Shown: positions 24,189 through 34,110, counted from the stretch's first letter. The stretch is 59,438 nucleotides of DNA from DATBMA01 sp036555105 (GCA_036555105.1 DATBMA010000032.1:1-59438), one strand, 5' to 3'. The notes: a model not told the origin generated them from the sequence alone. Numbers and translations: made by a program.

Positions 24189-24817
24189 TGGGATTCCTGT
24201 CCGAGCTCTGGAAGGGACTGCGGGTGACCGGGCGCACCGCCGGCCGCACCATCTTCGGAGACGGGTTGGTCACCACCAAGTACCCGGAGGAGATGCGGGA
24301 GAAGCCCCAGCGCTTCCACGGTCGCCACGTCCTCAATCGTTACCCGGACGGGATGGAGAAGTGCATAGGTTGCGAGCTCTGTGCGGGCGCCTGCCCCGCT
24401 CGCTGCATCTATGTGCGCGGGGCAGACAACCCCGAAGGTGCGCCTGTGAGCCCGGGCGAGCGCTTCGGCTATGTCTACGAGATCAACATGCTCCGCTGCA
24501 TCTTCTGCGGGCTGTGTGTCGAGGCCTGCCCTACCGAGGCCATCACCATGACCCACCTGTTCGAGATGTCGACCACCAATCGCAACGACGCCGTATACAC
24601 GAAGGCCGAGCTGTTGATGGGCGTGGACGGGACCGTGCCCCACATGTTCCCCGATGACCCCCTGGCCGACCACGCCGAGCTCGACACTGCCGACGGCTGG
24701 CTGCGAGCCACCGCTCCAGGAGGGGTGGCGGCGTATGAGGGCGAGCGCTCATGGCAGGGAACCCCGGGGCCCGCCCGGTGGGACCCCGAGCCCGATCAGG
24801 CCACCAGGGACGCGTGA
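24188..24817 (+). CDS. nuoI: NADH-quinone oxidoreductase subunit I
   Basis: A 209-residue peripheral subunit with two [4Fe-4S] motifs (N6a, N6b): CIGCELCAGACP and CIFCGLCVEACP. It passes electrons from the NuoG chain to N2. The N-terminal amphipathic region anchors it beside NuoH. The C-terminus is longer than usual by roughly 40 residues, acidic and low in similarity. Coupled to nuoJ. Confidence 0.96.
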   Translation: MGFLSELWKGLRVTGRTAGRTIFGDGLVTTKYPEEMREKPQRFHGRHVLNRYPDGMEKCIGCELCAGACPARCIYVRGADNPEGAPVSPGERFGYVYEINMLRCIFCGLCVEACPTEAITMTHLFEMSTTNRNDAVYTKAELLMGVDGTVPHMFPDDPLADHAELDTADGWLRATAPGGVAAYEGERSWQGTPGPARWDPEPDQATRDA

Positions 24818-25365
24818 TGGTGGAGCTGGCCCTGTTCGTCATCAGTGCCGCGGTCGCGGTCAGTGGGGCCATTGCGGTCATCCGGGCCCGCAACCCCGTC
24901 TACGCGGCCATGGGCCTCTTGGCCACCCTCTTCGCACTGGCCGTGATCTACGTGGTTCATCTCGCCCACCTGGTGGCCGCGGTGCAGGTGATCGTCTATG
25001 CCGGGGCGGTCATGACTCTGTTCCTGTTCGTCATCATGCTGATCGGGGTCGACAAACGCGAGGACACGACCGAGCAGCTGTCGTTCCAGCGCCCGGTCGC
25101 GATTGGCCTGGTCGGCCTGGTCTTGCTGGGAGGAGGCTTCCTCTGGTTCTCGGGGGCGTGGGACTGGCTTCCGCTGGTGACGGAGGCCGCCGATCCGCAG
25201 GCCACCAATGGGACGGTCCAAGCGGTGGCAGAGCCCTTGTTCACCAGCTGGGTGCTTGCGTTCGAGGCCACCGGCCTGCTGTTGACAATCGCCGCCGCAG
25301 GGGCGATCGCCCTCGCCTCGAGCCGCCAGCGCGTCCCCCGGAGCGCCGGGAGCGGAGGCGCATGA
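24817..25365 (+). CDS. nuoJ: NADH-quinone oxidoreductase subunit J
   Basis: A 182-residue membrane subunit with five expected helices. The third helix region reads AAVQVIVYAGAVMTLFLFVIML, the family signature containing the pi-bulge helix. It overlaps nuoI by one base and nuoK by four. Confidence 0.95.
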   Translation: MVELALFVISAAVAVSGAIAVIRARNPVYAAMGLLATLFALAVIYVVHLAHLVAAVQVIVYAGAVMTLFLFVIMLIGVDKREDTTEQLSFQRPVAIGLVGLVLLGGGFLWFSGAWDWLPLVTEAADPQATNGTVQAVAEPLFTSWVLAFEATGLLLTIAAAGAIALASSRQRVPRSAGSGGA

Positions 25366-25667
25366 TCGTCACTGCCGGCTGGTATCTGACCCTGGCTGCG
25401 GTGCTCTTCCTGATCGGGATGGTGGGAATCCTCATCCGTCGCAACGCCCTGATCATGTTCATGTGCATCGAGCTGATGCTCAACGCCGTCAACCTGACCT
25501 TCGTGGCCGCCGGCCGCGCCCTGGGCACGCTCGAAGGCCAGGTGGCGGTGTTCTTCGTCCTCGTGGTGGCGGCGGCCGAGGTGGTGGTCGGCCTGGCGAT
25601 CATCGTCAGCGTCTTCCGCCAACGCCACACCGCTTCGGTCGATGACCTCGCAGAGTTGAGGGGCTGA
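25362..25667 (+). CDS. nuoK: NADH-quinone oxidoreductase subunit K
   Basis: A 101-residue three-helix subunit. The two membrane glutamates needed for proton transfer are visible, in CIELMLNAVNL and AAAEVVVGLAI. Overlaps nuoJ and nuoL. Confidence 0.96.
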   Translation: MIVTAGWYLTLAAVLFLIGMVGILIRRNALIMFMCIELMLNAVNLTFVAAGRALGTLEGQVAVFFVLVVAAAEVVVGLAIIVSVFRQRHTASVDDLAELRG

Positions 25668-27559
25668 TGGTCGAGAGTGCCCAGGACTTGATCTGGCTGG
25701 TGATCGGCCTGCCGCTGGCAGGGGCGATCTTGCTCCACTTCGCAGGCCGCCGAATCGGAGACCCCCGCGCCGGGTACCTGGCCACCGCCGCGCTCGGGGC
25801 CGCCTTCGTGCTGGCTGCCGTCGCCTCCGTCCCGTTCTTCACCGGGGACGGCCAGTCACGGTTGGTGCCGCTCGGGGAGTGGCTGCCCGTGCTCGGGGTG
25901 AGGTTCGAGATCAACTGGGACCCGCTCGCCGCCCTGATGACGTTGGTGGTGACGGGGGTCGGCACCCTCATCCACCTCTATGCGATCGGGTACATGCATG
26001 GTGACGAGCGGTTTCCCCGCTTTTTCTGCTACCTGAACCTGTTCGCCGCCTCGATGCTCACCCTCGTCCTGGCCGCCAACTTCGTCATGCTCTTCGCGGG
26101 GTGGGAGTTGGTCGGCCTCTGCTCCTACCTGCTGATCTCGTTTTGGTTCACCAAGCCTTCGGCGGCGGCGGCGGGCAAGAAGGCCTTCGTGGTCAACCGC
26201 ATCGGTGACCTCGGGTTCATGGTCGCCCTGATGCTGGTCTTCTTCTCATTCCACACCTTCGACTTCGCCTCGGTGTTCGAGCAAGCGGGCTCGCTGTTGA
26301 ATGAGGGCACTGCCACAGCCATCGGGCTGCTGATGTTGGTGGGGGCGGCGGGCAAGTCCGCCCAGATCCCCCTGTATGTGTGGCTGCCGGACGCCATGGA
26401 AGGCCCCACTCCGGTCTCGGCCCTGATCCACGCAGCCACCATGGTCACGGCCGGCGTCTACCTGGTGGCCAGGAGCGGGGCCATCTTCCAGCTGTCGCCG
26501 TGGGCGATGGGAGTGGTGGCCGTGATCGGGGCCGCCACCGCGCTGTGGGCGGCGACCATCGCCCTCGCCCAGACCGACATCAAGCGGGTGCTGGCCTATT
26601 CCACGATCAGCCAGCTCGGGTACATGTTCCTGGCGGTGGGAGCGGCCGGGTACACGGCGGGGATCTTCCATCTCATGACCCACGCCTTCTTCAAGGCGCT
26701 CCTGTTCCTGGGGGCGGGGTCAGTGATCCACGGGATGACGGGCGAGCAGGACATGCGGCGCATGGGCGGGCTGCGCAAGCACATGCCGGTCACCTTCCTG
26801 ACGATGGCGATCGGCACGCTGGCGATCGCCGGCATGCCCCCGCTGGCCGGCTTCTGGTCGAAGGACGAGATCCTGGCTGTCGTGTTCGAGCGGGGCGGAC
26901 TCTTCGTCGCGCTCTGGGCGGTCGGGCTGGTGACCGCCTTCTTGACCGCCTTCTACATGACGAGGCAGTTCGTCCTGGTGTTCTTGGGCAGGCCGCGCTG
27001 GGAGGAAACCGGCCATCACCCACACGAGTCTCCCCGGGTGATGACCGTCCCGTTGATGGTGTTGGCGGCGCTGGCCATCTTCGGGGGTCTCGTCATCCGC
27101 CTGGGACTCGAGAGCTTCCTCGAGCCGTCGTTCGAGCTGGTCGACCAGGCCCATGCCCCGAGCGACCCCCTGGTCCTGCTCCTGCTGGCCGGGCTGTCGG
27201 TCGGGGCCGGCCTGCTGGGGATCGGAACGGCCGCATTCGTATATCGCAAGGCGCCGAGTGAGTGGGAGGGTTTCGAGCGCGGTTTCGGCCCCGCCTGGGG
27301 CTGGTGGCGTGATGGCTATCGGGTCGACGACATCTACGGGGCGGTGGTAGTGGCTCCGGGGCTGAAAGCCGCCGAGGCCGCCGCCTTCAAAGTGGACCTG
27401 CCGGTGATCGACGGGGCAGTGAACAGCGTGGGCGGGGCGGCCAGAGAGTTCGGCTTCTCGTTCCGCAACCTGCAAACCGGCTTCGTCCGGAACTACGGGG
27501 CGTACTTCGTGGCCGGGCTGGGGGCGCTGCTCATCTGGCTGGCGGTGAGGGGCGGATGA
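25667..27559 (+). CDS. nuoL: NADH-quinone oxidoreductase subunit L
   Basis: A 630-residue antiporter-like subunit at the distal end of the membrane arm. It has GWELVGLCSYLLI (membrane Glu), GKSAQIPLYVWLPDAMEGP (Lys and Pro of the broken helix) and a long C-terminal lateral helix region. It is expected to carry out one of the proton translocation steps. Overlaps nuoK by one base. Confidence 0.97.
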   Translation: MVESAQDLIWLVIGLPLAGAILLHFAGRRIGDPRAGYLATAALGAAFVLAAVASVPFFTGDGQSRLVPLGEWLPVLGVRFEINWDPLAALMTLVVTGVGTLIHLYAIGYMHGDERFPRFFCYLNLFAASMLTLVLAANFVMLFAGWELVGLCSYLLISFWFTKPSAAAAGKKAFVVNRIGDLGFMVALMLVFFSFHTFDFASVFEQAGSLLNEGTATAIGLLMLVGAAGKSAQIPLYVWLPDAMEGPTPVSALIHAATMVTAGVYLVARSGAIFQLSPWAMGVVAVIGAATALWAATIALAQTDIKRVLAYSTISQLGYMFLAVGAAGYTAGIFHLMTHAFFKALLFLGAGSVIHGMTGEQDMRRMGGLRKHMPVTFLTMAIGTLAIAGMPPLAGFWSKDEILAVVFERGGLFVALWAVGLVTAFLTAFYMTRQFVLVFLGRPRWEETGHHPHESPRVMTVPLMVLAALAIFGGLVIRLGLESFLEPSFELVDQAHAPSDPLVLLLLAGLSVGAGLLGIGTAAFVYRKAPSEWEGFERGFGPAWGWWRDGYRVDDIYGAVVVAPGLKAAEAAAFKVDLPVIDGAVNSVGGAAREFGFSFRNLQTGFVRNYGAYFVAGLGALLIWLAVRGG

Positions 27560-27569
27560 GGGTCGAGGT

Positions 27570-29105
27570 GTGCCCTTGCTGACCGCCCTCGTGGTGATCC
27601 CGGTAGTGGCAGCCGTGATCGTGCTGCTGCTGCCGCGCCGCCGTCCGGAGTTGCCGCTGCCGATCGGGGTCGGCCTCTCCGTCCTCCCGCTGGCCCTGGC
27701 CGGATATCTCTTCGCAGCCTTCCAGGGCGGCACCGCCGAGTTTCAGTTCGTCACCAGGGCTGCCTGGTACGCCCCGTGGGGGATCTCCTGGTACCTCGGG
27801 GTCGACGGGATCTCGCTGCCAATGGTCGTCCTGACCGCTCTGTTGGTCCCGCTGGCGCTGGCCGCCTCCGGGATGATCCTCCGGCGAACTCGGGAGTTCG
27901 TCGCCGCCATCCTGCTGTTGGAAGCCGGCCTGATCGGGGCGTTCCTGGCCCTCGACCTCTTCATGTTCTTCGTCTTCTTCGAGGCGATCCTCATCCCCAT
28001 GTACTTCATCATCGGCCTGTGGGGAGGCGAGCGCCGCATCTACGCAGCCGTCAAGTTCTTCCTATACACGGCGTTCGGCTCCGCACTGCTGCTGGCGGGC
28101 ATCATCGCCATGGCCGTCATCCACAGCCGTGAGACCGGAGCGCTCAGCTTTGCATTCGAGGACCTGGCAGCCCTCGACCTCGGTCACACCACCGAGCTCT
28201 GGCTGTTCGCAGCATTCGCGCTGGCCTTCGCCATCAAGGTCCCTCTGTTCCCGCTTCACACCTGGCTGCCCGATGCCCACGTGGAGGCGCCCACCGGCGG
28301 CTCGGTGCTGCTGGCCGGGGTCCTCCTCAAGCTGGGGACATACGGGCTGATCCGCTTCAACCTCGGGTTGTTTCCACAGGCAAGCGTCGATGCCGTCCCG
28401 GTCCTGACCGTGCTGGCGGTGATCGGAATCGTGTACGGCGCGGTGGTTGCAATCGTCCAGCCCGACCTGAAGAAGCTGGTGGCGTACTCCTCGGTCTCCC
28501 ACCTCGGCTTCATCGTGCTCGGCACCTTTGCCCTCACCTCGGCTGGGTTGCAGGGCGGGGTGATCCAGAACGTGAACCATGGGATAACCACCGGAGCCCT
28601 CTTCCTCTTGGTGGGGATGATCTACGACCGCCGCCACACCAAGCAGATCGCCGACTTCGGGGGGCTGGCCAAGGTGATGCCGGTCTACGCCGGCTTCTTC
28701 CTCTTCACCGCATTTGCCTCGATGGGTTTGCCTGCCCTCAACGGTTTCGTCGGTGAGTTCCTCGTTCTCGTCGGCAGCTACCCGGCCGTCCCGGTAGGAG
28801 CCATCGTTGGGGCGGTCGGCGTGGTGCTGGCCGCCATCTACCTGTTGTGGGCGTATGAGCGGGTGTTCACCGGTGAGCCCACCCTCCCCGAGAACAAGGC
28901 CCTGATCGACCTGCGGCCCAGGGAGGTGGCGGTGCTCGCCCCGCTGGCTGTGTTGATGCTGCTGCTCGGCCTGTACCCGCGGATCCTGCTCGACAAGATC
29001 GAGCCTTCCACCGAGGCGGTGCTCGACCACATCGAGACGGTCACCGGGTACGTGGCGCCGGAGCCGAGCCGGCCCGAGCACCTCTTGGCGGAGGTGAGCG
29101 GATGA
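27570..29105 (+). CDS. nuoM: NADH-quinone oxidoreductase subunit M
   Basis: A 511-residue antiporter-like subunit. Key segments are FFEAILIPMYFIIG (membrane Glu) and KVPLFPLHTWLPDAHVEAPT (Lys and broken helix), with KKLVAYSSVSHLG further on. The start is GTG 27570 after a 10-base gap from nuoL. Overlaps nuoN by four bases. Confidence 0.97.
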   Translation: MPLLTALVVIPVVAAVIVLLLPRRRPELPLPIGVGLSVLPLALAGYLFAAFQGGTAEFQFVTRAAWYAPWGISWYLGVDGISLPMVVLTALLVPLALAASGMILRRTREFVAAILLLEAGLIGAFLALDLFMFFVFFEAILIPMYFIIGLWGGERRIYAAVKFFLYTAFGSALLLAGIIAMAVIHSRETGALSFAFEDLAALDLGHTTELWLFAAFALAFAIKVPLFPLHTWLPDAHVEAPTGGSVLLAGVLLKLGTYGLIRFNLGLFPQASVDAVPVLTVLAVIGIVYGAVVAIVQPDLKKLVAYSSVSHLGFIVLGTFALTSAGLQGGVIQNVNHGITTGALFLLVGMIYDRRHTKQIADFGGLAKVMPVYAGFFLFTAFASMGLPALNGFVGEFLVLVGSYPAVPVGAIVGAVGVVLAAIYLLWAYERVFTGEPTLPENKALIDLRPREVAVLAPLAVLMLLLGLYPRILLDKIEPSTEAVLDHIETVTGYVAPEPSRPEHLLAEVSG

Positions 29106-30553
29106 CCTTCCCCCAGATCGACTGGCTCGCCATCGGCCCCGAGCTGGTACTGGCGGTGGGAGCGGCCGCCGTGCTCCTGCTCGACGTCACCCTCCGCCCC
29201 GCCTTCCCACGGCTCGGGGGATTGGCTGCCATGGCGATGGCGGCCGGAATCGGCCTGGCGATCTGGCAGTGGATGGCCTGGGTGCCCGCCGCCGGCCAAC
29301 CGCTCCCATTCGGGGGGATGGTGGTGGCAGATCGCCTGGCTTCCTCAGGCCGGCTGCTCGTGCTGGTGGTGGCTGCCCTGGGCCTGGCGACCGGCTGGTC
29401 CCTGCTCGCCGCTCAGGGAAGGAGGGCGGCGGAGGCGCTGGCGTTGATGCTCTTGGGCACGGCCGGCTTCTCACTGATGGTCTCGACCCCTCACCTGGTG
29501 ATGATGTTCCTCGGGCTGGAGATCGGCTCCCTCTCCCTGTACCTGCTGGCGGGCTTCAGCCGGCGTGAGCGGCGGTCGGATGAGGCAGCCATCAAGTACT
29601 TCTTGCTCGGAGGCCTGGCTTCGGCGGTGTTCATCTACGGGGTCTCGCTGCTGTTCGCGGGCACCGGACACCTCGATCTCGGCGGCCAGGGTCACCTGCT
29701 GGAGGGGACGATCATCACCACCCCGGCGGTGATCATCCTCGGCCTGGCCCTGGTGATAGTCGGCCTCTCGTTCAAGGTCTCGGCCGCCCCGTTCCACAGC
29801 TGGGCGCCTGACGTCTATCAGGGGGCGCCGGCAGGGTTCACCGGCTTCCTGGCGGCTTCGGCCAAGGTCGGCGGGTTTCTCGCACTCGTGCGGATCCTCG
29901 TGACCGCCTTCGGTCCGATGTCCGCGGATTGGGAGCCGATCATCGCGGTGGTGGCCACGCTGTCGATGGTGATCGGCTCATTGGGCGCCATCGTCCAGGA
30001 CGACGTCCGCCGTCTCCTCGCATACTCGGGCGTGGCCCACGCCGGGTTCATCCTCACCGGGGTGATGGCAGGTGGCCAGGAGGCGGCTTCGACAGTCTGG
30101 TTCTACCTGGCGGTCTACGTGGTGCAGGTGCTGGGTGCATTTGCGGTGGTGGCGGCGGTCAGTGGGCCGGAGTCGGCCGGGTCTCCGCTGAGCGCGTACC
30201 GGGGCCTTTCCAGGCGCAGCCCCTACCTGGCTGCCACCTTCTCGGTGCTGCTGCTCGGCATGGCGGGTCTCCCGCTGACCTCTGGGTTCGTGGCCAAGTT
30301 CGGCGTGTTCCAAGCGGCCTGGACCGCCGGGTTCGGCTGGCTGGTCGTCGTGGCCGTCCTCACTTCTGTCATCGCCCTCTACTTGTATCTCCGGGTCATC
30401 GTGGCGATGTACATGGGTGAGGCGGAGGAGGATCTGCCTCTGCCCGGGACCGGGTCGGACTGGGTTCCAGGGGTGGCGGTATTCGCCACCCTCCTCTTCG
30501 GCCTGTTGCCGGGGCCCTTGCTCGACTTCGCATCACATGCGAGCCCTCTCTAG
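29102..30553 (+). CDS. nuoN: NADH-quinone oxidoreductase subunit N
   Basis: A 483-residue antiporter-like subunit, last of this complex I set. It carries FLGLEIGSLSLYLLAGF (membrane Glu), KVSAAPFHSWAPDVYQGAP and RRLLAYSGVAHAGF. Its 3' end overlaps the following bactofilin-like gene by 17 bases, which suggests co-transcription. Confidence 0.96.
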   Translation: MTFPQIDWLAIGPELVLAVGAAAVLLLDVTLRPAFPRLGGLAAMAMAAGIGLAIWQWMAWVPAAGQPLPFGGMVVADRLASSGRLLVLVVAALGLATGWSLLAAQGRRAAEALALMLLGTAGFSLMVSTPHLVMMFLGLEIGSLSLYLLAGFSRRERRSDEAAIKYFLLGGLASAVFIYGVSLLFAGTGHLDLGGQGHLLEGTIITTPAVIILGLALVIVGLSFKVSAAPFHSWAPDVYQGAPAGFTGFLAASAKVGGFLALVRILVTAFGPMSADWEPIIAVVATLSMVIGSLGAIVQDDVRRLLAYSGVAHAGFILTGVMAGGQEAASTVWFYLAVYVVQVLGAFAVVAAVSGPESAGSPLSAYRGLSRRSPYLAATFSVLLLGMAGLPLTSGFVAKFGVFQAAWTAGFGWLVVVAVLTSVIALYLYLRVIVAMYMGEAEEDLPLPGTGSDWVPGVAVFATLLFGLLPGPLLDFASHASPL

Positions 30554-31736
30554 GGCATCGTTACCTCTGCTCGGGCTGGGGATCTTCTTCCTGCCTGCCC
30601 TGCCGGCGGCCGCCGAAGTCAGCCAGTCGCAGGTGGTATTGGTCCGCCCCGATGATGTGATCGAAGAGGACTTCTACGCCGCGGCCAACTCCGTGAGCAT
30701 CGAAGGCAAGGTCGACGGGGACCTCATGGCAATTGCCTTCGACTCGGTGAACATCAGCGGTGAGGTGAGCGGTGACGTGATGGTGGTGGCTCCCCGGGTC
30801 ACGATTGGCGGCTCAATCGGCGGCTCGGTGCGAGTCGTGGCCAACCGCCTCGAGGTGAAAGCCGAGGCCGATGTGGGCGACGACCTGCTGGCCGCGGCGT
30901 GGACCGCAGCCCTGAGCGGGGAGGTGGGCCGCGACGTCGTGATGGCGGCGTTAGAAGCCACCGTCGCGGGGACGATCGACCGGAACCTGCTCGGGCGATT
31001 CGGGGCATTGACCGTCTCTGCGTTGGTCGAGGGCGATGTCGATGTGAGCGCAGCCGAACTGACCGTCGGAGCCGATGCCCACCTGCTCGGCGACCTGTCA
31101 TACCGATCCGATGCCGATGCCTCGATCGACCCCGACGCCTCCATCGAGGGAAGCGTTCGCCATCGAGACCCGCTGCCGGCCAACGTCAGGGTTCGAGCGC
31201 TGCGACTGCTCGCATTCGTGATAACGGCCCTGGTGCTGGTGGCGGTGGGACTGGCAGTGGTCTGGGCCAGGCCCCGCAGGTTCCGGCGGGCGGCCGATGC
31301 CCTATCGGCCAGCCCCTTTCGAGCCTGGCTGAGCGGTCTGTTGTTCCTGATGGGGCCGCTCATCGTGCTGGGGGCGGGAGGTTTGGGGGTGGGGCGGTTG
31401 CGCGCTTCCGTGGCGCTGCCCCTGCTGATCGTGCTGATCCCGCTGATCATCGCCGCCCTGGGAGTCCTGGTGGTGGCGGTGACCTTCTCCTTCATACCGG
31501 TGGCGGTGGCCCTGGGCCGCGTCATCCTTCGCAGGCGGAGCGTGCCTGCCCAGTACCTACTCGGGTCCCTGATCCTCGGCCTCCTGCTACTGATCCCGAT
31601 CCTCGGCCCGGCGGTGGCGATCGCATCAGCCCCACTGGGTCTGGGCGCGTGGTGGATGGCGGGCCATCCGCCCATCGACCGCACCCCCGAGGTGTTTGAT
31701 GGCCCGCCTCAGGCGGCGGCTGCCCCCGATCACTAA
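30537..31736 (+). CDS. secreted bactofilin-like (polymer-forming) domain membrane protein
   Basis: A 399-residue protein starting at ATG 30537. A signal peptide ends near AAAEV. Residues about 30-215 show regular short beta-helical repeats (VSIEGKVDGDLMAIA, VNISGEVSGDVMVVA, VTIGGSIGGSVRVVA), the pattern of bactofilin/polymer-forming domains. Four or more membrane helices and an Arg-rich loop make up the C-terminal half. The beta-helix would lie outside the cytoplasm, unlike classical bactofilins. Function unknown. Overlap with nuoN suggests co-expression with complex I. Confidence 0.78.
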   Translation: MRALSRASLPLLGLGIFFLPALPAAAEVSQSQVVLVRPDDVIEEDFYAAANSVSIEGKVDGDLMAIAFDSVNISGEVSGDVMVVAPRVTIGGSIGGSVRVVANRLEVKAEADVGDDLLAAAWTAALSGEVGRDVVMAALEATVAGTIDRNLLGRFGALTVSALVEGDVDVSAAELTVGADAHLLGDLSYRSDADASIDPDASIEGSVRHRDPLPANVRVRALRLLAFVITALVLVAVGLAVVWARPRRFRRAADALSASPFRAWLSGLLFLMGPLIVLGAGGLGVGRLRASVALPLLIVLIPLIIAALGVLVVAVTFSFIPVAVALGRVILRRRSVPAQYLLGSLILGLLLLIPILGPAVAIASAPLGLGAWWMAGHPPIDRTPEVFDGPPQAAAAPDH

Positions 31737-31763
31737 TCTCGCCGCCAGGCCGAACGGAGAGCA

Positions 31764-32201
31764 ATGCAGGAAACTTACGAAGAAGCCCTCAGCCACGCTT
31801 CCCTCTTTCAAGCCTTCACCGACCGCCAGCGCCAGCAGGTGGCTTCGATTGCCAAGACCCGTCAGTTCGACGAAGGCGAGACCATGGTGACTGCTGGCTC
31901 CAGTGGTGCCCTGGCGATGTGGATCATCCTCGATGGTGAGGTCGACGTGCTGCGGGATGGGACCAAGCTGGCGACGCTCGGACCGGGTGATCATGTCGGA
32001 GAGGTGGCAGTGCTGAGCCGCGAGTCAAAGCGAACCGCCGATCTGGTCGCGGCCAAGCCGACCACCGTGCTTCAGATCACCAAGTGGGACCTCGAGCCGA
32101 TGGTGCGTGCCAACCCCGACCTGGCGTTTGCCATCATCGAGGAACTGGCACACCGGCTGGAGGCGGCGGATGTCCGCTTCGGTGGGGCCGGGACCGACTG
32201 A
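31764..32201 (+). CDS. stand-alone cyclic-nucleotide-binding domain protein
   Basis: A 145-residue protein consisting of one cNMP-binding domain (FQAFTDRQRQQVASIAK, FDEGETMVTAG, then the GEVAVLSRESKRTADL phosphate-cassette-like segment). There is no helix-turn-helix after the beta-roll, so it is not a CRP-type regulator by itself. It probably senses cAMP or a similar ligand and acts on a partner protein. ATG 31764 has an upstream GGAGAG. Confidence 0.88.
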   Translation: MQETYEEALSHASLFQAFTDRQRQQVASIAKTRQFDEGETMVTAGSSGALAMWIILDGEVDVLRDGTKLATLGPGDHVGEVAVLSRESKRTADLVAAKPTTVLQITKWDLEPMVRANPDLAFAIIEELAHRLEAADVRFGGAGTD

Positions 32202-32237
32202 CGCCAGCCGTTCTGGCTGCGAAGTGATCGGGACCCC

Positions 32238-33536
32238 TTGACCAGCGTGTTCAGGCGCGGGCCGGCCGACGCCCCCGTGGCCGTGCGGGCCGAGGGGGTG
32301 TGGGTCGAGGACGCTGAAGGGCGCCGTTATCTCGATGCTGCTGGTGGGGCGATCGTGTCCGCCGTGGGCCATGGCCAACAGGAGGTCGCCGAGGCGATCG
32401 CCCGCCAGCTGACCCGGCTCGACTACGTGCATGCCACCGCATTCACCTCGGATGTGTTGGAGGAGTACGCAAATGAGCTGGCGCGCCTGCTTCCCGTTGC
32501 TGAGGCCAGGATCTACCCGGTCTCGGGTGGATCGGAGGCGACCGAGACCGCCCTCAAGCTGGCCAGGGCCTACCAACTGGCGCTGGGGCAGTCTCAGCGC
32601 ACCACGGTTCTGGCCCGGTGGGGGAGCTATCACGGCAACAGCCTCGGGGCCCTCGATCTGTCCGGGAGGGGCCCTCTGCGGCGGCCATATGAGCCATGGC
32701 TCGGTCGGTTCGACCACCTGCCTGCGGTATACGAGTACCGCTGCCCCAACCCCCGTCACCCTTCCGGTTGCGGGGCGTGGCATGCGGGTGAATTGGAGCG
32801 GCGGATCGTGGAGGGCGGAGACGTCGCCGCCTTCGTGGCAGAGCCGATTGGAGGGGCGACCATAGGGGCTGCTCTCCCCCCGGATGACTATTGGCCGGCC
32901 GTCGCGGACGTTTGCCGGCGCCATGGGGTGCTCCTGGTGGTCGACGAGGTGATGACCGGCTTCGGCAGGACCGGGCGCTGGTTCGCCTCAGAGCACTACG
33001 GCCTTCGGCCGGACATCCTCTTGGCCGGCAAGGGTGCGGCCGCCGGCTACTGGCCGCTCGGCATCTGCGTCGCCTCCGGCAACGTGGCGGCGGCGGTGGC
33101 TGAAGCCGGATTCGTCCATGGGTTCACGTTCAGCCATCACCCGGCCGGGGCTGCAGCCGGCCGCCAGGTGCTGCGCATCATGAAGGAGGAGGGCCTCGTC
33201 GAAGCGGCCGCAGAACGCGGTGGGCAGTTGTTGGCCGCACTCCGATCGTCCGTCGGTGGGCACCGCGCGGTCGGTGACGTACGCGGGTTGGGGCTCCTGG
33301 CGGCCGTCGAGTTGGTCAGCGACCGGGAATCAAAGGCTCCGTTCCCCCGAGCCGAGCGGGTCGTAGAGCAGGTCAAGGGGGCATGTCGGGAGAGTGGATT
33401 GCTGGTCTACACCTCGACCGGGTGCGTCGACGGAGTGGACGGGGACATCGTGTTGCTGGGCCCGCCGTTGACGGTGTCGGAAGATGAGGTGGGGATGATT
33501 GTCGAGCGCCTCGCGGGCGCCCTCGGCTCGCCGTAG
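32238..33536 (+). CDS. class III PLP-dependent aminotransferase
   Basis: A 432-residue fold-type I aminotransferase. It shows SGGSEATETALKLAR (phosphate site), VDEVMTGFGRTG with the PLP aspartate, and the catalytic K265 in LLAGKGAAAGYWPLG. Class III enzymes use omega-amino donors such as beta-alanine, GABA, ornithine or diamines. A pyrimidine-degradation group lies 2 kb downstream, so beta-alanine:pyruvate transfer is plausible but unproven. The start used is TTG 32238; GTG 32247 is nearby. Confidence 0.88.
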   Translation: MTSVFRRGPADAPVAVRAEGVWVEDAEGRRYLDAAGGAIVSAVGHGQQEVAEAIARQLTRLDYVHATAFTSDVLEEYANELARLLPVAEARIYPVSGGSEATETALKLARAYQLALGQSQRTTVLARWGSYHGNSLGALDLSGRGPLRRPYEPWLGRFDHLPAVYEYRCPNPRHPSGCGAWHAGELERRIVEGGDVAAFVAEPIGGATIGAALPPDDYWPAVADVCRRHGVLLVVDEVMTGFGRTGRWFASEHYGLRPDILLAGKGAAAGYWPLGICVASGNVAAAVAEAGFVHGFTFSHHPAGAAAGRQVLRIMKEEGLVEAAAERGGQLLAALRSSVGGHRAVGDVRGLGLLAAVELVSDRESKAPFPRAERVVEQVKGACRESGLLVYTSTGCVDGVDGDIVLLGPPLTVSEDEVGMIVERLAGALGSP

Positions 33537-33549
33537 TCTGTCCTCTGGA

Positions 33550-34059
33550 TCAGCCGCAACCGGCGATGGGCTGATCCCCGAGGTTGTCGTCGGCCAGGTC
33601 ACGGTCGATGAGCACGTTTTGAGTGATGGCGGCGGCGTCGGCGGCGACCGTGATCTCTACCCGCCTTGCCCTCTCCGGGGGCACAGCCAGGTCCGGCCGG
33701 GTGCTCGAATCCAGTTCGATCACCTGCGTCGTGGCAGCGCCCGGGTCGGCTCTGACGACTGACAGCATCCAGGAGTCCCCGGCAGTCGCGGGCAGAGTGG
33801 TGCTGTTGATTGTGCAGGCGGGGATCAGGCCCGACCCCTCGGACGAATGGCCGGGGCCGTCGGTGGAGAACGACATCTCCAGGTCGGTGTTGGTTTGGTT
33901 GGCGATCACCGCCAGCACCCCGCCAGGTTCGACTGCCGTGACCTGGCTCCCGACCCCATGGAACTCCGCCGTCACCTCGGCGCCGCCGCCTACACAACCG
34001 GCCAGTACCAGGCTTAGAGACACCGGGCCCGACCATGCTCGGGCGGCGCTCTTCCACAC
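33550..34059 (-). CDS. secreted lipoprotein of unknown function
   Basis: A 169-residue protein from GTG 34059. A lipobox LVLAGC near residue 20 marks it as a lipoprotein, followed by a Gly-rich stretch. The mature part is predicted beta-rich and has two other cysteines (in IPACTIN and at the C-terminal AGCG) that may pair. I do not recognise the family. It is convergent with the aminotransferase and divergent from moaA. Confidence 0.7.
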   Translation of the reverse strand: MWKSAARAWSGPVSLSLVLAGCVGGGAEVTAEFHGVGSQVTAVEPGGVLAVIANQTNTDLEMSFSTDGPGHSSEGSGLIPACTINSTTLPATAGDSWMLSVVRADPGAATTQVIELDSSTRPDLAVPPERARRVEITVAADAAAITQNVLIDRDLADDNLGDQPIAGCG

Positions 34060-34110
34060 CTGGCCATTGTCACATGATTCCTCCGCTCCCAAGTCAGTTA
34101 GCGTTTTCCT

